Position numbers and translations under genes: made by a program. A DNA stretch of 64,000 bases, taken from assembly GCA_016930675.1 (NCBI GenBank), contig JAFGGG010000004.1:124001-188000 (forward strand), in the 5' to 3' direction. Shown in pieces: positions 8,667-17,390 of the stretch (position 1 is the stretch's first letter; every line of letters begins with the position of its first letter). This stretch comes from Spirochaetales bacterium (GTDB lineage: Bacteria; Spirochaetota; Spirochaetia; SZUA-6; RPPD01). The notes below the pieces were generated by a model, which ran no database searches, was not told where the DNA came from, and saw only the letters and a list, made by a program, of their open reading frames with translations.

Positions 8667-10028
8667 ATGAAGACAGGACTAAAAACGGTTTTTTTAATTA
8701 TAGTTGACCTCATCCTCCTCTATGCGGCACTGTTTTTGGTTGTGCTTTATCGTTATCAAATTAAGTTCGACTTTTACATGTTTACACGGCATGTAATCCC
8801 GTTTTCAATTGTCTATATCATATGGATTATTGTGTTCTACTTCTGGGACTTCTATACATTAAAGCAAACCTGGGATTTTCGAGATATTTTTAAAGCAATG
8901 TTTATGAACGGTGTTATCGCCGTTATATTTTTTTATATTATTCCGTATTTCCAAATACAGCCGAAAGTTATATTATTACTGAACAGCGCGGTGTATTATA
9001 TTTTATTCACCGGGTGGAGATACCTGTTTAAAATTATTTTTAGAGATATCACCCAGAGAAACGCGGTTGTTATAATCGGTCTTGACAAACATTCTTTGAA
9101 GCTGGCCCGGAGTTTATTAACGGACACTGAAACACCTTATGTTTTAAGCGCGATAATCAACATCGACAATATCAAACTTCCCAAATGGTTAAAGCAAAAA
9201 AAAGAGCTGGACATTTTGACTGATTTTTCCTACGTGAATTCACTGATAAAGAAAAAATCCATAAGCATTATTATTGTAAACAACAAATGGTATTCAGAGT
9301 TATTTCAAGGATTATATCATTTAATCCATAAAGGGATTGATTTGTATCACATCGCGTCGTTTTGGGAACTTTATAATAAATCCATCCCTATTTATACTAC
9401 AAGCGAACTGTGGTTTTTGGAAAATCTGCGCGGTTTTAGCAAAGACCTGTATGAAAAACAGAAACGGGTTCTTGATTTGATTATCTGTTTTTTATTATTT
9501 CCGGTTTTTATCTGTCTTTCTCTTTTTATTGTTTTCGCAATTCGCTTTGACAGTAAGGGGCCCGTAATTTATAAACAGAAAAGGGTGGGAAAAGGCAACC
9601 GTCAGTTTTTTATTTATAAATATCGCACCATGGTAACTGATGCGGAGAAGCACGGTCCGCAGTGGGCAAAAAAAGCTGATCCCCGCATAACGAGGATCGG
9701 GAAAATACTGCGCGTCATACGCTTGGATGAAATGCCCCAATTTATTAATATCATAAAAGGTGATATGAATCTTATAGGACCCAGAGCGGAAAGACCCGAA
9801 TTCGTAAAGCTGCTTTCAAAACAGCTGCCTCATTATGATTTAAGACATTTGATTCGGCCGGGGCTTACGGGCTGGGCGCAGGTGAGTTTTGATTACGCGG
9901 CCTCGTTAAAAGATACCGCAAAAAAACTTGAATATGATTTATATTATTTAAAAAACCGTTCGCATCTGCTGGATATTCAGATTTTTCTAAAGACAATCGG
10001 AACCATCATTACACGTAAAGGTCGTTAA
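8667..10028 (+). CDS. Polyprenyl-phosphate sugar-1-phosphate transferase (WcaJ/WbaP-like)
   Basis: This 453-residue integral membrane protein should start glycan assembly by moving a sugar-1-phosphate from a nucleotide sugar to undecaprenyl phosphate. It has four N-terminal hydrophobic segments (about residues 5-110), a central nucleotide-binding-like domain, another membrane segment near 275, and the C-terminal catalytic bacterial sugar-transferase domain. Catalytic-domain motifs are KRVGKGN, YKYRTM, RLDEMPQ and IGPRAERPE, with PGLTGWAQ near the end. The architecture and length match long-form WbaP/WcaJ proteins. A second, short initiating transferase lies at 13298-13984. Confidence 0.9.
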   Translation: MKTGLKTVFLIIVDLILLYAALFLVVLYRYQIKFDFYMFTRHVIPFSIVYIIWIIVFYFWDFYTLKQTWDFRDIFKAMFMNGVIAVIFFYIIPYFQIQPKVILLLNSAVYYILFTGWRYLFKIIFRDITQRNAVVIIGLDKHSLKLARSLLTDTETPYVLSAIINIDNIKLPKWLKQKKELDILTDFSYVNSLIKKKSISIIIVNNKWYSELFQGLYHLIHKGIDLYHIASFWELYNKSIPIYTTSELWFLENLRGFSKDLYEKQKRVLDLIICFLLFPVFICLSLFIVFAIRFDSKGPVIYKQKRVGKGNRQFFIYKYRTMVTDAEKHGPQWAKKADPRITRIGKILRVIRLDEMPQFINIIKGDMNLIGPRAERPEFVKLLSKQLPHYDLRHLIRPGLTGWAQVSFDYAASLKDTAKKLEYDLYYLKNRSHLLDIQIFLKTIGTIITRKGR

Positions 10029-10037
10029 ACGTAAAAA

Positions 10038-11090
10038 ATGAGGATTCTAAACAGGTTACTGTTTGTTACAAACTATGTACTGCGCAGAAGAATTATATTT
10101 TTTAAAAATATGTCCATTCCGAAATTCTGGAATGCCGTGAAAGCCGCTGCTGCGTATGTCCTGGGCAAGAAGAGGGTAAACGCCTGTCCGGTACTTATTA
10201 AAATAGACGTTACGCCTTACTGTCATTTAAGGTGCCCGATTTGTATTCATTCGAATTCCGATCTGCTTGCCGAACAAAATATTAATAAAAAAATGCAGAT
10301 GCCGTTTGACATATTTAAAAAACTGGTAGACGAAATAGCGGGCAAAACATGGATTTTATCATTACAGCATTTAGGCGAGCCCTTGTTTAACAAAGATCTG
10401 GCCGCCATGTGCTCTTATGCACGACGAAAAAAAATAAACACCTTCTTTGTCAGTAATTTTAGTGTGAAGTTGCGTGATTCTCAAATAAAAGAGATATTAC
10501 AGAGCGGAGTAAACTGGATAACGGTAGCTCTTGATGGATTTTCTCAAGAATCGTATAGTAAAACCAGAATTGGCGGTTCTATTGCTTTAGTTAAAAAAAA
10601 TCTGGAAAACATGCTTGCACTGCGTAAAAAGTTAAAACAAAAACAACCGTTTATAGAGGTGCAGTCTTTGATATTTAAGCACAACATGCATGAAAAGCAA
10701 AAAGTAATCGAATTCTGTAAAACAAGAGGCGTGGATAAATTGACCTTTAAAAAAGGATCACTCAAACCATGGATCAAGAAGCCTGTCACAGGTGAGCCGC
10801 AGGCCAGGAAAAAGAAACGCCTGCCGCTTTGTTTCTGGCCGTATTTCAGCGGTGTATTGCTGTATGACGGAAATGTCATACCCTGTTGCTGGTACAGACA
10901 TGAGAACACGTATGTACAGGACGAGCGGAGAATAACAATGGGTTCAATAACCAAGAATGGATTTAAGGATATCTATAATAATCTGCAGTATCAGGAGGTG
11001 CGGGGTTATTGTATGAATCCTAAATTATTGTTAAAAAAACAGAATATGATAGATAATTTCTGTTACGGATGCAAGCGTTTATTTACCTAG
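10038..11090 (+). CDS. Radical SAM/SPASM domain protein
   Basis: This 350-residue protein has the radical SAM cluster motif C62-x3-C66-x2-C69 in TPYCHLRCPIC. A C-terminal cysteine set (a CC pair after GNVIP, then Cys residues in the final 40 residues, including NFCYGC) fits a SPASM domain holding auxiliary iron-sulfur clusters. It probably performs a radical modification. SPASM proteins often act on peptides, but some in surface-glycan loci are thought to act on sugars. It is 9 bases downstream of the sugar transferase in the same operon, which favours a glycan-related substrate. The reaction is unknown. Confidence 0.82.
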   Translation: MRILNRLLFVTNYVLRRRIIFFKNMSIPKFWNAVKAAAAYVLGKKRVNACPVLIKIDVTPYCHLRCPICIHSNSDLLAEQNINKKMQMPFDIFKKLVDEIAGKTWILSLQHLGEPLFNKDLAAMCSYARRKKINTFFVSNFSVKLRDSQIKEILQSGVNWITVALDGFSQESYSKTRIGGSIALVKKNLENMLALRKKLKQKQPFIEVQSLIFKHNMHEKQKVIEFCKTRGVDKLTFKKGSLKPWIKKPVTGEPQARKKKRLPLCFWPYFSGVLLYDGNVIPCCWYRHENTYVQDERRITMGSITKNGFKDIYNNLQYQEVRGYCMNPKLLLKKQNMIDNFCYGCKRLFT

Positions 11091-11133
11091 GGAATAAATA
11101 ATGTCTAAGAGTGCAGAAAAAACGGGAGGAAAG

Positions 11134-12105
11134 ATGAAACTTTTAATAACTGGCGGCGCCGGTAATGTGGGGTCCGTACTGGTAAATCTGGCCTTACAAA
11201 AAGGTTATGCAGTTAGAGTCGTGGATACGCTGTGGTTTAATAAAAAAATTCCGCTGGCGCATCTGGGTAATCCCGAATATGAATTTATCAAGGGTGATAT
11301 TTGCGATCAACAGCTGATGGAAAAATCTTTGCATGGTATTGATTATGTGATTCACGCGGCTGCGGTGGTTGGAGATCCGGCGAGCAAGCTGTTCCCCGAT
11401 CTTACCTCCATGATAAATCAGGAGGCGGCAATCAATCTCATCAAACTCTGTGAAATGAACCGCGTTAAAGGATTTGTTTTTCTTTCCACCTGTTCCAATT
11501 ACGGGGTTTCCGACGGGCTGGCGACAGAGAAAAGTGAGCTTAAGCCTTTGTCGCTTTATGCTGAAACAAAAGTAAGTGTCGAGCAATATATAATGCAGCA
11601 GGCGAAAGGTGTTGACTGGGTAATCGGAAGATTATCAACTGTCTACGGAGTATCACCTCGTGTCCGCTTTGATCTAACGGTTAATGATTTTGCCATGAAC
11701 GGGTACAGGAATAATTTTTTGGATATATTTTTACCGCTTTCATACAGGCCTTATGTGCATGTCTGGGATTTGGCGCGCGTTCTTTTAACGATCATCGAAA
11801 AATTTAAAAGTGTGAAAAACAATGTGTTTAATATCGGTTTTCCGGGTGAAAATTATCAGAAGATAAAAATTGCCGAGGCAGTAAAAAAATATATTCCCGA
11901 TCTGAAAATTAATATCGTGAAAGAGGGAGGAGACTTGAGAGATTATCAGGTTGATTTTTCTAAATTGCACGGAATGATTAAACTGAAGCGGGAGTATGAT
12001 GCGCAAAAATGCATAGGAGAATTTATAAATGTTTTTGAACAGGGGATAATTAATGATTTTGATAATCCTGTTTATTATAACACATCACCTGATTTTTCTC
12101 ATTAA
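11134..12105 (+). CDS. NAD(P)-dependent sugar epimerase/dehydratase
   Basis: This is an extended short-chain dehydrogenase that should convert a nucleotide sugar. The N-terminal Rossmann motif GGAGNVGS starts six residues in, followed by VVDTLWF. The active site shows a catalytic serine region STCSNYG and YAETK, a Y-x3-K motif. I prefer ATG 11134 (323 residues) because a strong Shine-Dalgarno GGGAGGA lies just upstream; an in-frame ATG at 11101 would add 11 residues. It sits between the radical SAM gene and a LegC-type aminotransferase. The substrate is unknown. Confidence 0.85.
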   Translation: MKLLITGGAGNVGSVLVNLALQKGYAVRVVDTLWFNKKIPLAHLGNPEYEFIKGDICDQQLMEKSLHGIDYVIHAAAVVGDPASKLFPDLTSMINQEAAINLIKLCEMNRVKGFVFLSTCSNYGVSDGLATEKSELKPLSLYAETKVSVEQYIMQQAKGVDWVIGRLSTVYGVSPRVRFDLTVNDFAMNGYRNNFLDIFLPLSYRPYVHVWDLARVLLTIIEKFKSVKNNVFNIGFPGENYQKIKIAEAVKKYIPDLKINIVKEGGDLRDYQVDFSKLHGMIKLKREYDAQKCIGEFINVFEQGIINDFDNPVYYNTSPDFSH

Positions 12106-12128
12106 CAGCGTGTAGCGGAAAAAATAAT

Positions 12129-13301
12129 ATGAATAACGATTTATGTACAGACATCATTCACAAAATAAGAAGCCTTTTCCGTACCAAAGAATATATTCCG
12201 TTGCATGCTCCAATTTTCTCAGGAAATGAAAAGAAATATCTTAATGATTGTATCGACTCAGGCTATGTATCGTCGGTAGGAGAGTATGTAAATAAGTTCG
12301 AACGGATGTTCGGTTCGTATGTTAAAAGCAGATTCGCCGTGGCTGCGGTTAACGGCACGGCCGCCTTGCAGGTAGCGCTGCGGCTGGTCGGTGTGGGTCA
12401 GGACGATGAGGTGCTTACGCAGCCTTTGAGTTTTATCGGAACGGCCAACGCCATAAGCTACTGCGGCGCAAAACCGGTATTCATAGATGTGGAAAAAACC
12501 ACCCTTGGAATGGACCCGCAAAAACTGCAGGAATTCTTGAAAAAAAACACATATATGGGTGATGACGGCCGCTGTTACAATAAAAAAAATAACAGACCAA
12601 TAACTGCATGCGTGCCGGTTCATATATTCGGACATCCGTGTCGCATCGACATGATACAAGCCGTATGTAATGACTATAATATTGCTTTGATTGAAGACGC
12701 GGCGGAATCCATCGGAAGTATCTATAAACAAAAGCATACCGGTACATTCGGTATCGTGGGTATATTCAGCTTTAACGGCAATAAAACCATCACCACGGGC
12801 GGCGGCGGGATGATTGTGACTGATGATGAAAACCTGGCAAAGAGGGCCAAGCATATAACAACAACCGCCAAACTGCCGCATGCCTGGGAGTATATTCATG
12901 ATGAAATCGGTTTTAATTACAGAATGCCCAATATAAACGCCGCTTTGGGCTGTGCACAGTTGGAGCTGCTCGATAAATATCTGGCAAATAAAAGAAAGCT
13001 TGCTTTAAGCTATAAGGATTATTTTGCAGATACTCCGGTTGAATTTGTGGGTGAGCCACCCGCATGTCGGTCGAACTATTGGCTTAATGCCGTAATTTTT
13101 AAAGATCGCCAGGAACGGGATGCTTTTTTAAAAATGACAAATGAAAACGGAGTCATGACCAGGCCATGTTGGCGTTTGCTCAACAAACTGGCTATGTACA
13201 GCCGATGTGAAACATTCTGTTTGGAAGCGGCGCCATGGCTTGAAGACAGGATTGTGAACATTCCCAGCAGTGTAAGAGCAGCGGAGTGGGAAGCAGGATG
13301 A
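12129..13301 (+). CDS. LegC-type DegT/DnrJ/EryC1 aminotransferase
   Basis: This 390-residue PLP enzyme should aminate a 4-keto nucleotide sugar. The N-terminus IPLHAPIFSGNEKKYL, the DSGYVSSVG segment and NGTAALQVAL resemble the LegC branch, which makes UDP-4-amino-4,6-dideoxysugars for legionaminic-acid and related pathways. The PLP aspartate is in IEDAAES (190 region), and the Schiff-base lysine is Lys219 in FNGNKTITTGGGG. An epimerase gene is upstream, and a sugar transferase overlaps its end by 4 bases. No legionaminic or pseudaminic synthase was found here, so the product may be transferred directly rather than made into a nonulosonate. Confidence 0.85.
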   Translation: MNNDLCTDIIHKIRSLFRTKEYIPLHAPIFSGNEKKYLNDCIDSGYVSSVGEYVNKFERMFGSYVKSRFAVAAVNGTAALQVALRLVGVGQDDEVLTQPLSFIGTANAISYCGAKPVFIDVEKTTLGMDPQKLQEFLKKNTYMGDDGRCYNKKNNRPITACVPVHIFGHPCRIDMIQAVCNDYNIALIEDAAESIGSIYKQKHTGTFGIVGIFSFNGNKTITTGGGGMIVTDDENLAKRAKHITTTAKLPHAWEYIHDEIGFNYRMPNINAALGCAQLELLDKYLANKRKLALSYKDYFADTPVEFVGEPPACRSNYWLNAVIFKDRQERDAFLKMTNENGVMTRPCWRLLNKLAMYSRCETFCLEAAPWLEDRIVNIPSSVRAAEWEAG

Positions 13302-13984
13302 TCTACCTTTTTTTAAAACGGATGATTGATATATTAATATCACTTATAAGTTTAGTTATATTATTTCCGTTTTTATTAGTCGTAATGCTCGTTTTAAAAT
13401 TCACAGGACCTGGTAAAGTATTTTATTTACAGGAACGTGTGGGTTTGAATAATAAGAAATTTACAATTTATAAGTTTATTACCATGAGAGAAAACAGTGA
13501 ACATGAGGGAGGTATTACCTATAAAGGCGATCCCAGAATACTCCCTGTGGGCAAGTTTTTGCGCAAGACCAAAATAAATGAACTGCCGCAGCTTTTTAAT
13601 ATGCTGAAAGGTGATATTTCGATTGTCGGACCACGACCATTAATGGAAGACGGATTTAACAGATATTCGGACGAAATCAAAAAAAATATTTATCTGAATA
13701 ACAAGCCGGGTTTAACGGGAATGGGCTCATTATTTTTCCGGGATGAAGAGAATATGCTTTCGCAAAGATTAAGCCAGGCAAAAAAAATGTATACCAATAA
13801 AATAATGCCGGTAAAGGGTAAACTTGAGTTATGGTATAAAGAAAATAGGAATTTATGGATAGATTTTAAAATTGTAGTTCTTACCGCTGTTTCGATATTT
13901 TTTCCGAAGAACAAATTACACGTAAATGCGTTTAACGGCATAAATAAGCAATTAATTGCAGCATATATGCAATTGGTATCGTAA
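13298..13984 (+). CDS. Short polyprenyl-phosphate sugar-1-phosphate transferase
   Basis: This is a short-form (229-residue) bacterial sugar transferase like PglC or WecA-independent initiators. It has one N-terminal hydrophobic hairpin and the catalytic domain. Motifs are QERVGLNNK, YKFITM (usually YKFRSM), KTKINELPQ and VGPRPLMED, and the C-terminal part is truncated relative to long forms, as expected. I choose ATG 13298, which overlaps the aminotransferase stop as ATGA; a GTG at 13286 is possible. Coupling to a LegC-type aminotransferase suggests it loads an amino-dideoxysugar phosphate onto undecaprenyl phosphate, as PglC does with diNAcBac. Confidence 0.87.
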   Translation: MIYLFLKRMIDILISLISLVILFPFLLVVMLVLKFTGPGKVFYLQERVGLNNKKFTIYKFITMRENSEHEGGITYKGDPRILPVGKFLRKTKINELPQLFNMLKGDISIVGPRPLMEDGFNRYSDEIKKNIYLNNKPGLTGMGSLFFRDEENMLSQRLSQAKKMYTNKIMPVKGKLELWYKENRNLWIDFKIVVLTAVSIFFPKNKLHVNAFNGINKQLIAAYMQLVS

Positions 13985-13993
13985 AAAACCGCA

Positions 13994-14830
13994 ATGCAGT
14001 ATCAATACTTTTTAAGCAATGTAAATTCACATCTCTGGGTGTTGGATGAGACCCTGATCTGCGGTATTGTGGGCGGCAACAAACTGCGGAAACTGGAATA
14101 TATTCTAAACGGTAAAAATCCAAAGGGAATAATCACCATGGGTTCTGTGTATTCAAGCCACTGTATGGCTGTGGCGTACTGGGGTATAAAGAACAATATA
14201 CCCGTGCACTTGATAATTATCTGCGATAAGCAGCACGAGAATACGTTGAATAAATACCCTTATCTGATTCTTTGCCGAAAATTAGGCGCGAAACTGAATT
14301 TTATTTCCGATGAAAAAGCTCATGATTTTATCGAGAATTATAAAAATAGATATAGTGATTTTTTATGGATCCCCGGCGGCGGTCATACACGAGAGGGCTT
14401 GGAGGCTTACAAGGATCTTTTTTTAAGGATTTTAAAAGATAATGACGAGCTGCATGTGATCGATTGGATTCTGCTTCCCTACGGCACGGGGACAACGGCT
14501 TTCGGCATAGTGGCGGCTTTGAACGAGCTTAATCTGGATATACGGGTTATCGGCGTATCGGTGTCAAGGAATAAAGAGCGCTGCCTGGATGCGGCGTCTG
14601 AGTTTCTGGAAAAAAGTGAAATGCAAAAACTTCTTATAAATGACAGATTCGCCGGCAGATACGGAAGGCGGGATGATTATCAAAATAAATATTTTAAGAA
14701 ATTCTTTAAACAAACGGGTATTATGGCAGATCCCATATATAATATCAGAAGCATCGAGTATTATTATGATGAAAAGCTAAGCAATGGTCTGATTATAAAT
14801 ACGGGTGGAACAGGCAATCTCTATTTATGA
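13994..14830 (+). CDS. PLP-dependent enzyme, ACC deaminase/D-cysteine desulfhydrase-like
   Basis: This 278-residue fold-type II PLP protein has GGNKLRKLEY near residue 35, matching the lysine motif of ACC deaminase and D-cysteine desulfhydrase. The next conserved stretch, MGSVYSSHC, corresponds to the usual CGGxQSNH loop but with changed residues. Late glycine-rich segments PYGTGTT and NTGGTGN bind the phosphate. It is about 50 residues shorter than typical family members, mostly at the N-terminus. It sits 9 bases after the sugar transferase, and the ATP-grasp gene comes two genes later. Whether it degrades an amino acid or makes an unusual one for the glycan is not known. Confidence 0.78.
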   Translation: MQYQYFLSNVNSHLWVLDETLICGIVGGNKLRKLEYILNGKNPKGIITMGSVYSSHCMAVAYWGIKNNIPVHLIIICDKQHENTLNKYPYLILCRKLGAKLNFISDEKAHDFIENYKNRYSDFLWIPGGGHTREGLEAYKDLFLRILKDNDELHVIDWILLPYGTGTTAFGIVAALNELNLDIRVIGVSVSRNKERCLDAASEFLEKSEMQKLLINDRFAGRYGRRDDYQNKYFKKFFKQTGIMADPIYNIRSIEYYYDEKLSNGLIINTGGTGNLYL

Positions 14831-14889
14831 GAGAAAACAATATGAAATTGATTCTTTAAAATAATCAGATATATAATTTTTAGTTACCG

Positions 14890-16113
14890 ATGAATATTCT
14901 TTATATCTTTCAATATTTCGGAACTCCTTCCTATGCCGGCGGTATCAGGGCGTATAAGTTTGCCAAATACTGGCAGGCACAAGGTCATAGAGTAACGATC
15001 TTAACGAGTAAGACCCAGATAAATCCCGAATATCTTGTCAATGTTAAAGGCAGACTGTTTTCCAGGCTGGTTATTGAGGATCTTGATGTTGTAGTCTGTA
15101 ATTTCAAATATCAGCAGTCAATGAGTTTCATGCAGAGAATGGTATCGTTTTGTATTTTTGCTTTATTATGCTCGCTTTATATTCTTTTTCATGGCAGATA
15201 TAATGTGATTTACGCGACAAGTACTCCTTTAACAGTCGGGCTGCCGGCTCTTGTGGGGAAAATATGTAAAAATATACCTTATGTTTTTGAAGTAAGGGAT
15301 CAATGGCCTATGGTGCCGATAGAAATGGGAGTGCTTAAAAATAAATTCATAATAAAAATCCTCCTTAAATTCGAAAAGAAAATATATAAGAAGGCGGGCG
15401 CGCTTATTGTCTTGTCACCCGGAATGTATAGCGGAGTAAAAAAGGTGTGCCGTGACAGTAAAAAGCTTATTTCCATTATTCCCAACAGCTCTGATACTGA
15501 TTTGTTTAATCCCGGTGTCAGCGGAGAGCGAATGAGAAAAAAATACAACTGGGGCAAGAAGACCGTCTTTCTGTACGCGGGGTCCCTGGGCTGGATTCAT
15601 AATGTGGATTTTATTGTGGAAGCGGCGGATAAAGTAAAGAATAACCCTGATATTCATTTCGCGATCATCGGTCATGGAAGCGAACAGGAAAACATAGCTC
15701 TTAAAATAAAAAAATTAAAGCTGAGCAATATTGACTTTATCGGCGCGGTTCCCAAAGCAGAACTGCCGGAATACTTGGCTGCGTGCGATGTTTCGCTTTC
15801 GACTATTACGAATATTCCCGTTATAGAACATAATTCCGCGAATAAATTCTTTGATGCGCTGGCTGCGGGAAATCCCATTCTGTTAAACTATTCGGGATGG
15901 CACAGAGATATAATTGAAAAAAATGATATCGGTTATGGCTGCAGGCTTTGCGATCTGAAAGAATATGTAAACAAAATTATCGTAATGCATAAAAATAAAA
16001 AACGGTTGAATGCTATGGGCAAAAATGCCAGAGAACTCGCAGAGAATGAGTTTGCCAGGGATAAACTTGCTTTGCAGGCGTTAACAGTAGTTGAAGGTGT
16101 AGTAAAAAACTAG
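14890..16113 (+). CDS. Glycosyltransferase family 4, WbuB-like
   Basis: This 407-residue GT-B enzyme resembles the WbuB subgroup of O-antigen glycosyltransferases, which often use N-acetyl-fucosamine-type donors. Subgroup features are the N-terminal YFGTPSYAGGIRAYKFA and the middle FEVRDQWP followed by LKNKF. The donor half shows YAGSLGWIHNVDF and IGHGSEQ. The usual E-x7-E region is less canonical (HNSANKFFDALAAG), as is normal for WbuB. It ends directly against the next start (TAG then ATG), so the ATP-grasp gene is translated with it. Confidence 0.85.
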   Translation: MNILYIFQYFGTPSYAGGIRAYKFAKYWQAQGHRVTILTSKTQINPEYLVNVKGRLFSRLVIEDLDVVVCNFKYQQSMSFMQRMVSFCIFALLCSLYILFHGRYNVIYATSTPLTVGLPALVGKICKNIPYVFEVRDQWPMVPIEMGVLKNKFIIKILLKFEKKIYKKAGALIVLSPGMYSGVKKVCRDSKKLISIIPNSSDTDLFNPGVSGERMRKKYNWGKKTVFLYAGSLGWIHNVDFIVEAADKVKNNPDIHFAIIGHGSEQENIALKIKKLKLSNIDFIGAVPKAELPEYLAACDVSLSTITNIPVIEHNSANKFFDALAAGNPILLNYSGWHRDIIEKNDIGYGCRLCDLKEYVNKIIVMHKNKKRLNAMGKNARELAENEFARDKLALQALTVVEGVVKN

Positions 16114-17064
16114 ATGAATTTATTATTTACCAATATCGGAAGAAAAACCTATCTCTTGGAATACGCTTTAGACTTGCGGGAAGAGTATGATTTGAATATT
16201 TTTATCTGTGATACGTCACGTGAAACAGCGGGATTCCATGTTTCCAAGAAAGTACACAGTTTTATCACTCCGCGGGTATTGGACGATCAGGATGAATATA
16301 TAAACGTGCTTTTAAAAAAATGCAAAGATAACAATATTGAGATAATTATTCCACTAATGGATTTCGAATTACCGGTATTATCGCGAAAAAAGGATTTATT
16401 CAAAACAAAAGGCATAGAAATCATTATATCGGATTTTTCCGTAATTGATGCCTGTCTCGATAAAGAAAAGAATTATGCCTTCTGTATCGATAATGGACTT
16501 AAAGTACCAAAATCTTATTTTCAATTACCGGGGGATGATACAGTTTTTCCGCTTATCCTAAAAAAACGGAGGGGAAGCGGCAGCGTCGGTCAAAAACTTA
16601 TCAACACTCCGGAAGAACTGCGCTTTTATTATAATGATGAGTATGTGGTGCAGGAGTATATTGAAGGTGTGGAAATCGGAATGGATGTTTTTAATGATTT
16701 AAACGGCCGCTATGTGCATTCCGCGTTCAGAAAAAAAATCCTCATGCGCGCGGGAGAAACGGATAAAGCAAAATCCATATACTTTCCCGAGTTAGAAAGA
16801 CTGGCCAAAAGCATAAGCGCCAGCTTTAAGCATATAGGTAATATGGATGTTGACATAATCAAGGATGATGCAGGAAATTTATTTTGTATTGATTTTAATC
16901 CCCGCTTCGGCGGGGGTTATCCGCTTACTCATTTATCAGGATTCAATTATTTGAAATATATTCTGGAACTGTATTTACATAAAAAAATAACCGTACCAGT
17001 GAGATATAAAACGGGAACCGTTCTGTTAAAGGGAATATCGACTTACATATATAATGAGAATTGA
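16114..17064 (+). CDS. ATP-grasp ligase
   Basis: This 316-residue protein belongs to the carbamoyl-phosphate-synthase-large-chain-like ATP-grasp group, which forms amide or peptide bonds through acyl phosphates. Visible elements are the N-terminal pre-ATP-grasp domain, the nucleotide-binding LILKKRRGSGSVG loop near residue 150, VQEYIEG near 178, and the metal-binding FCIDFNPRFGGGYPL near 255-270 with the conserved N-x-R. It starts immediately after the WbuB-like gene. In glycan clusters such enzymes may attach amino acids to sugar carboxylates; together with the nearby PLP enzyme this would make an amino-acid decoration module. That role is inferred. Confidence 0.82.
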   Translation: MNLLFTNIGRKTYLLEYALDLREEYDLNIFICDTSRETAGFHVSKKVHSFITPRVLDDQDEYINVLLKKCKDNNIEIIIPLMDFELPVLSRKKDLFKTKGIEIIISDFSVIDACLDKEKNYAFCIDNGLKVPKSYFQLPGDDTVFPLILKKRRGSGSVGQKLINTPEELRFYYNDEYVVQEYIEGVEIGMDVFNDLNGRYVHSAFRKKILMRAGETDKAKSIYFPELERLAKSISASFKHIGNMDVDIIKDDAGNLFCIDFNPRFGGGYPLTHLSGFNYLKYILELYLHKKITVPVRYKTGTVLLKGISTYIYNEN

Positions 17065-17187
17065 TGGAAGTTACTGTTAAAATTATCCTTACGAATAATT
17101 CTGCTGAATGTGTAAAAAAAAGCTGAAAAAACTCTAAAATGTAATATAATAACTAGTGATACCAATAATTTATAATATGGGAAAAAT
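17065..17187 (+). promoter_or_regulatory. Intergenic region with weak promoter candidates
   Basis: This stretch separates the glycan operon from the small gene at 17188. It contains two TATAAT hexamers, at 17145-17150 and 17171-17176. Neither has a convincing TTGACA-type -35 box at 16-18 bases, so a sigma70-type start is possible but weak. A short AATTAT...ATAATT inverted repeat lies shortly after the ATP-grasp stop but lacks a GC stem or a T-run, so it does not look like a strong terminator. Confidence 0.3.
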
Positions 17188-17343
17188 ATGGATCCTGACG
17201 ATATTCATTTGATTTCTTTTTTCAATGCTAATAGGCTGTCTGAAGATGCTGAGGGCATGTCCGCAGACATCGGAGAAGAGCAAACCAATCGTTTATCATT
17301 GAATGAACGCTACCGCAACTGGTTTGAAATGATTGACCTCTAA
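17188..17343 (+). CDS. Small protein of 51 residues, unknown function
   Basis: An ATG at 17188 opens a 51-codon frame ending in TAA at 17341-17343. The translation begins MDPDDIHLISFFNANRL and ends ERYRNWFEMIDL. It is acidic in the middle, with an aromatic-rich amphipathic C-terminal end, and has no membrane segment or cysteine. TATAAT hexamers lie upstream at 17145 and 17171, and a weak GGGA precedes the ATG. It is the last plus-strand gene before convergent rsmD. I do not recognise a family; the composition looks like a real small soluble protein rather than random translation. Confidence 0.5.
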   Translation: MDPDDIHLISFFNANRLSEDAEGMSADIGEEQTNRLSLNERYRNWFEMIDL

Positions 17344-17390
17344 CTTTTTTATCCTACCTTTATTTTAAAACAATAAACATATATCTTTTT

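Noticed and set aside
12258-12899. Long open frame of 213 codons on the minus strand
   Set aside because: It lies entirely antisense to the LegC-type aminotransferase, whose motifs are intact, and its translation shows no domain.
17344-17390. Bidirectional terminator between the small gene and rsmD
   Set aside because: The gap has T-runs on each side but no GC stem, so an intrinsic terminator cannot be supported.
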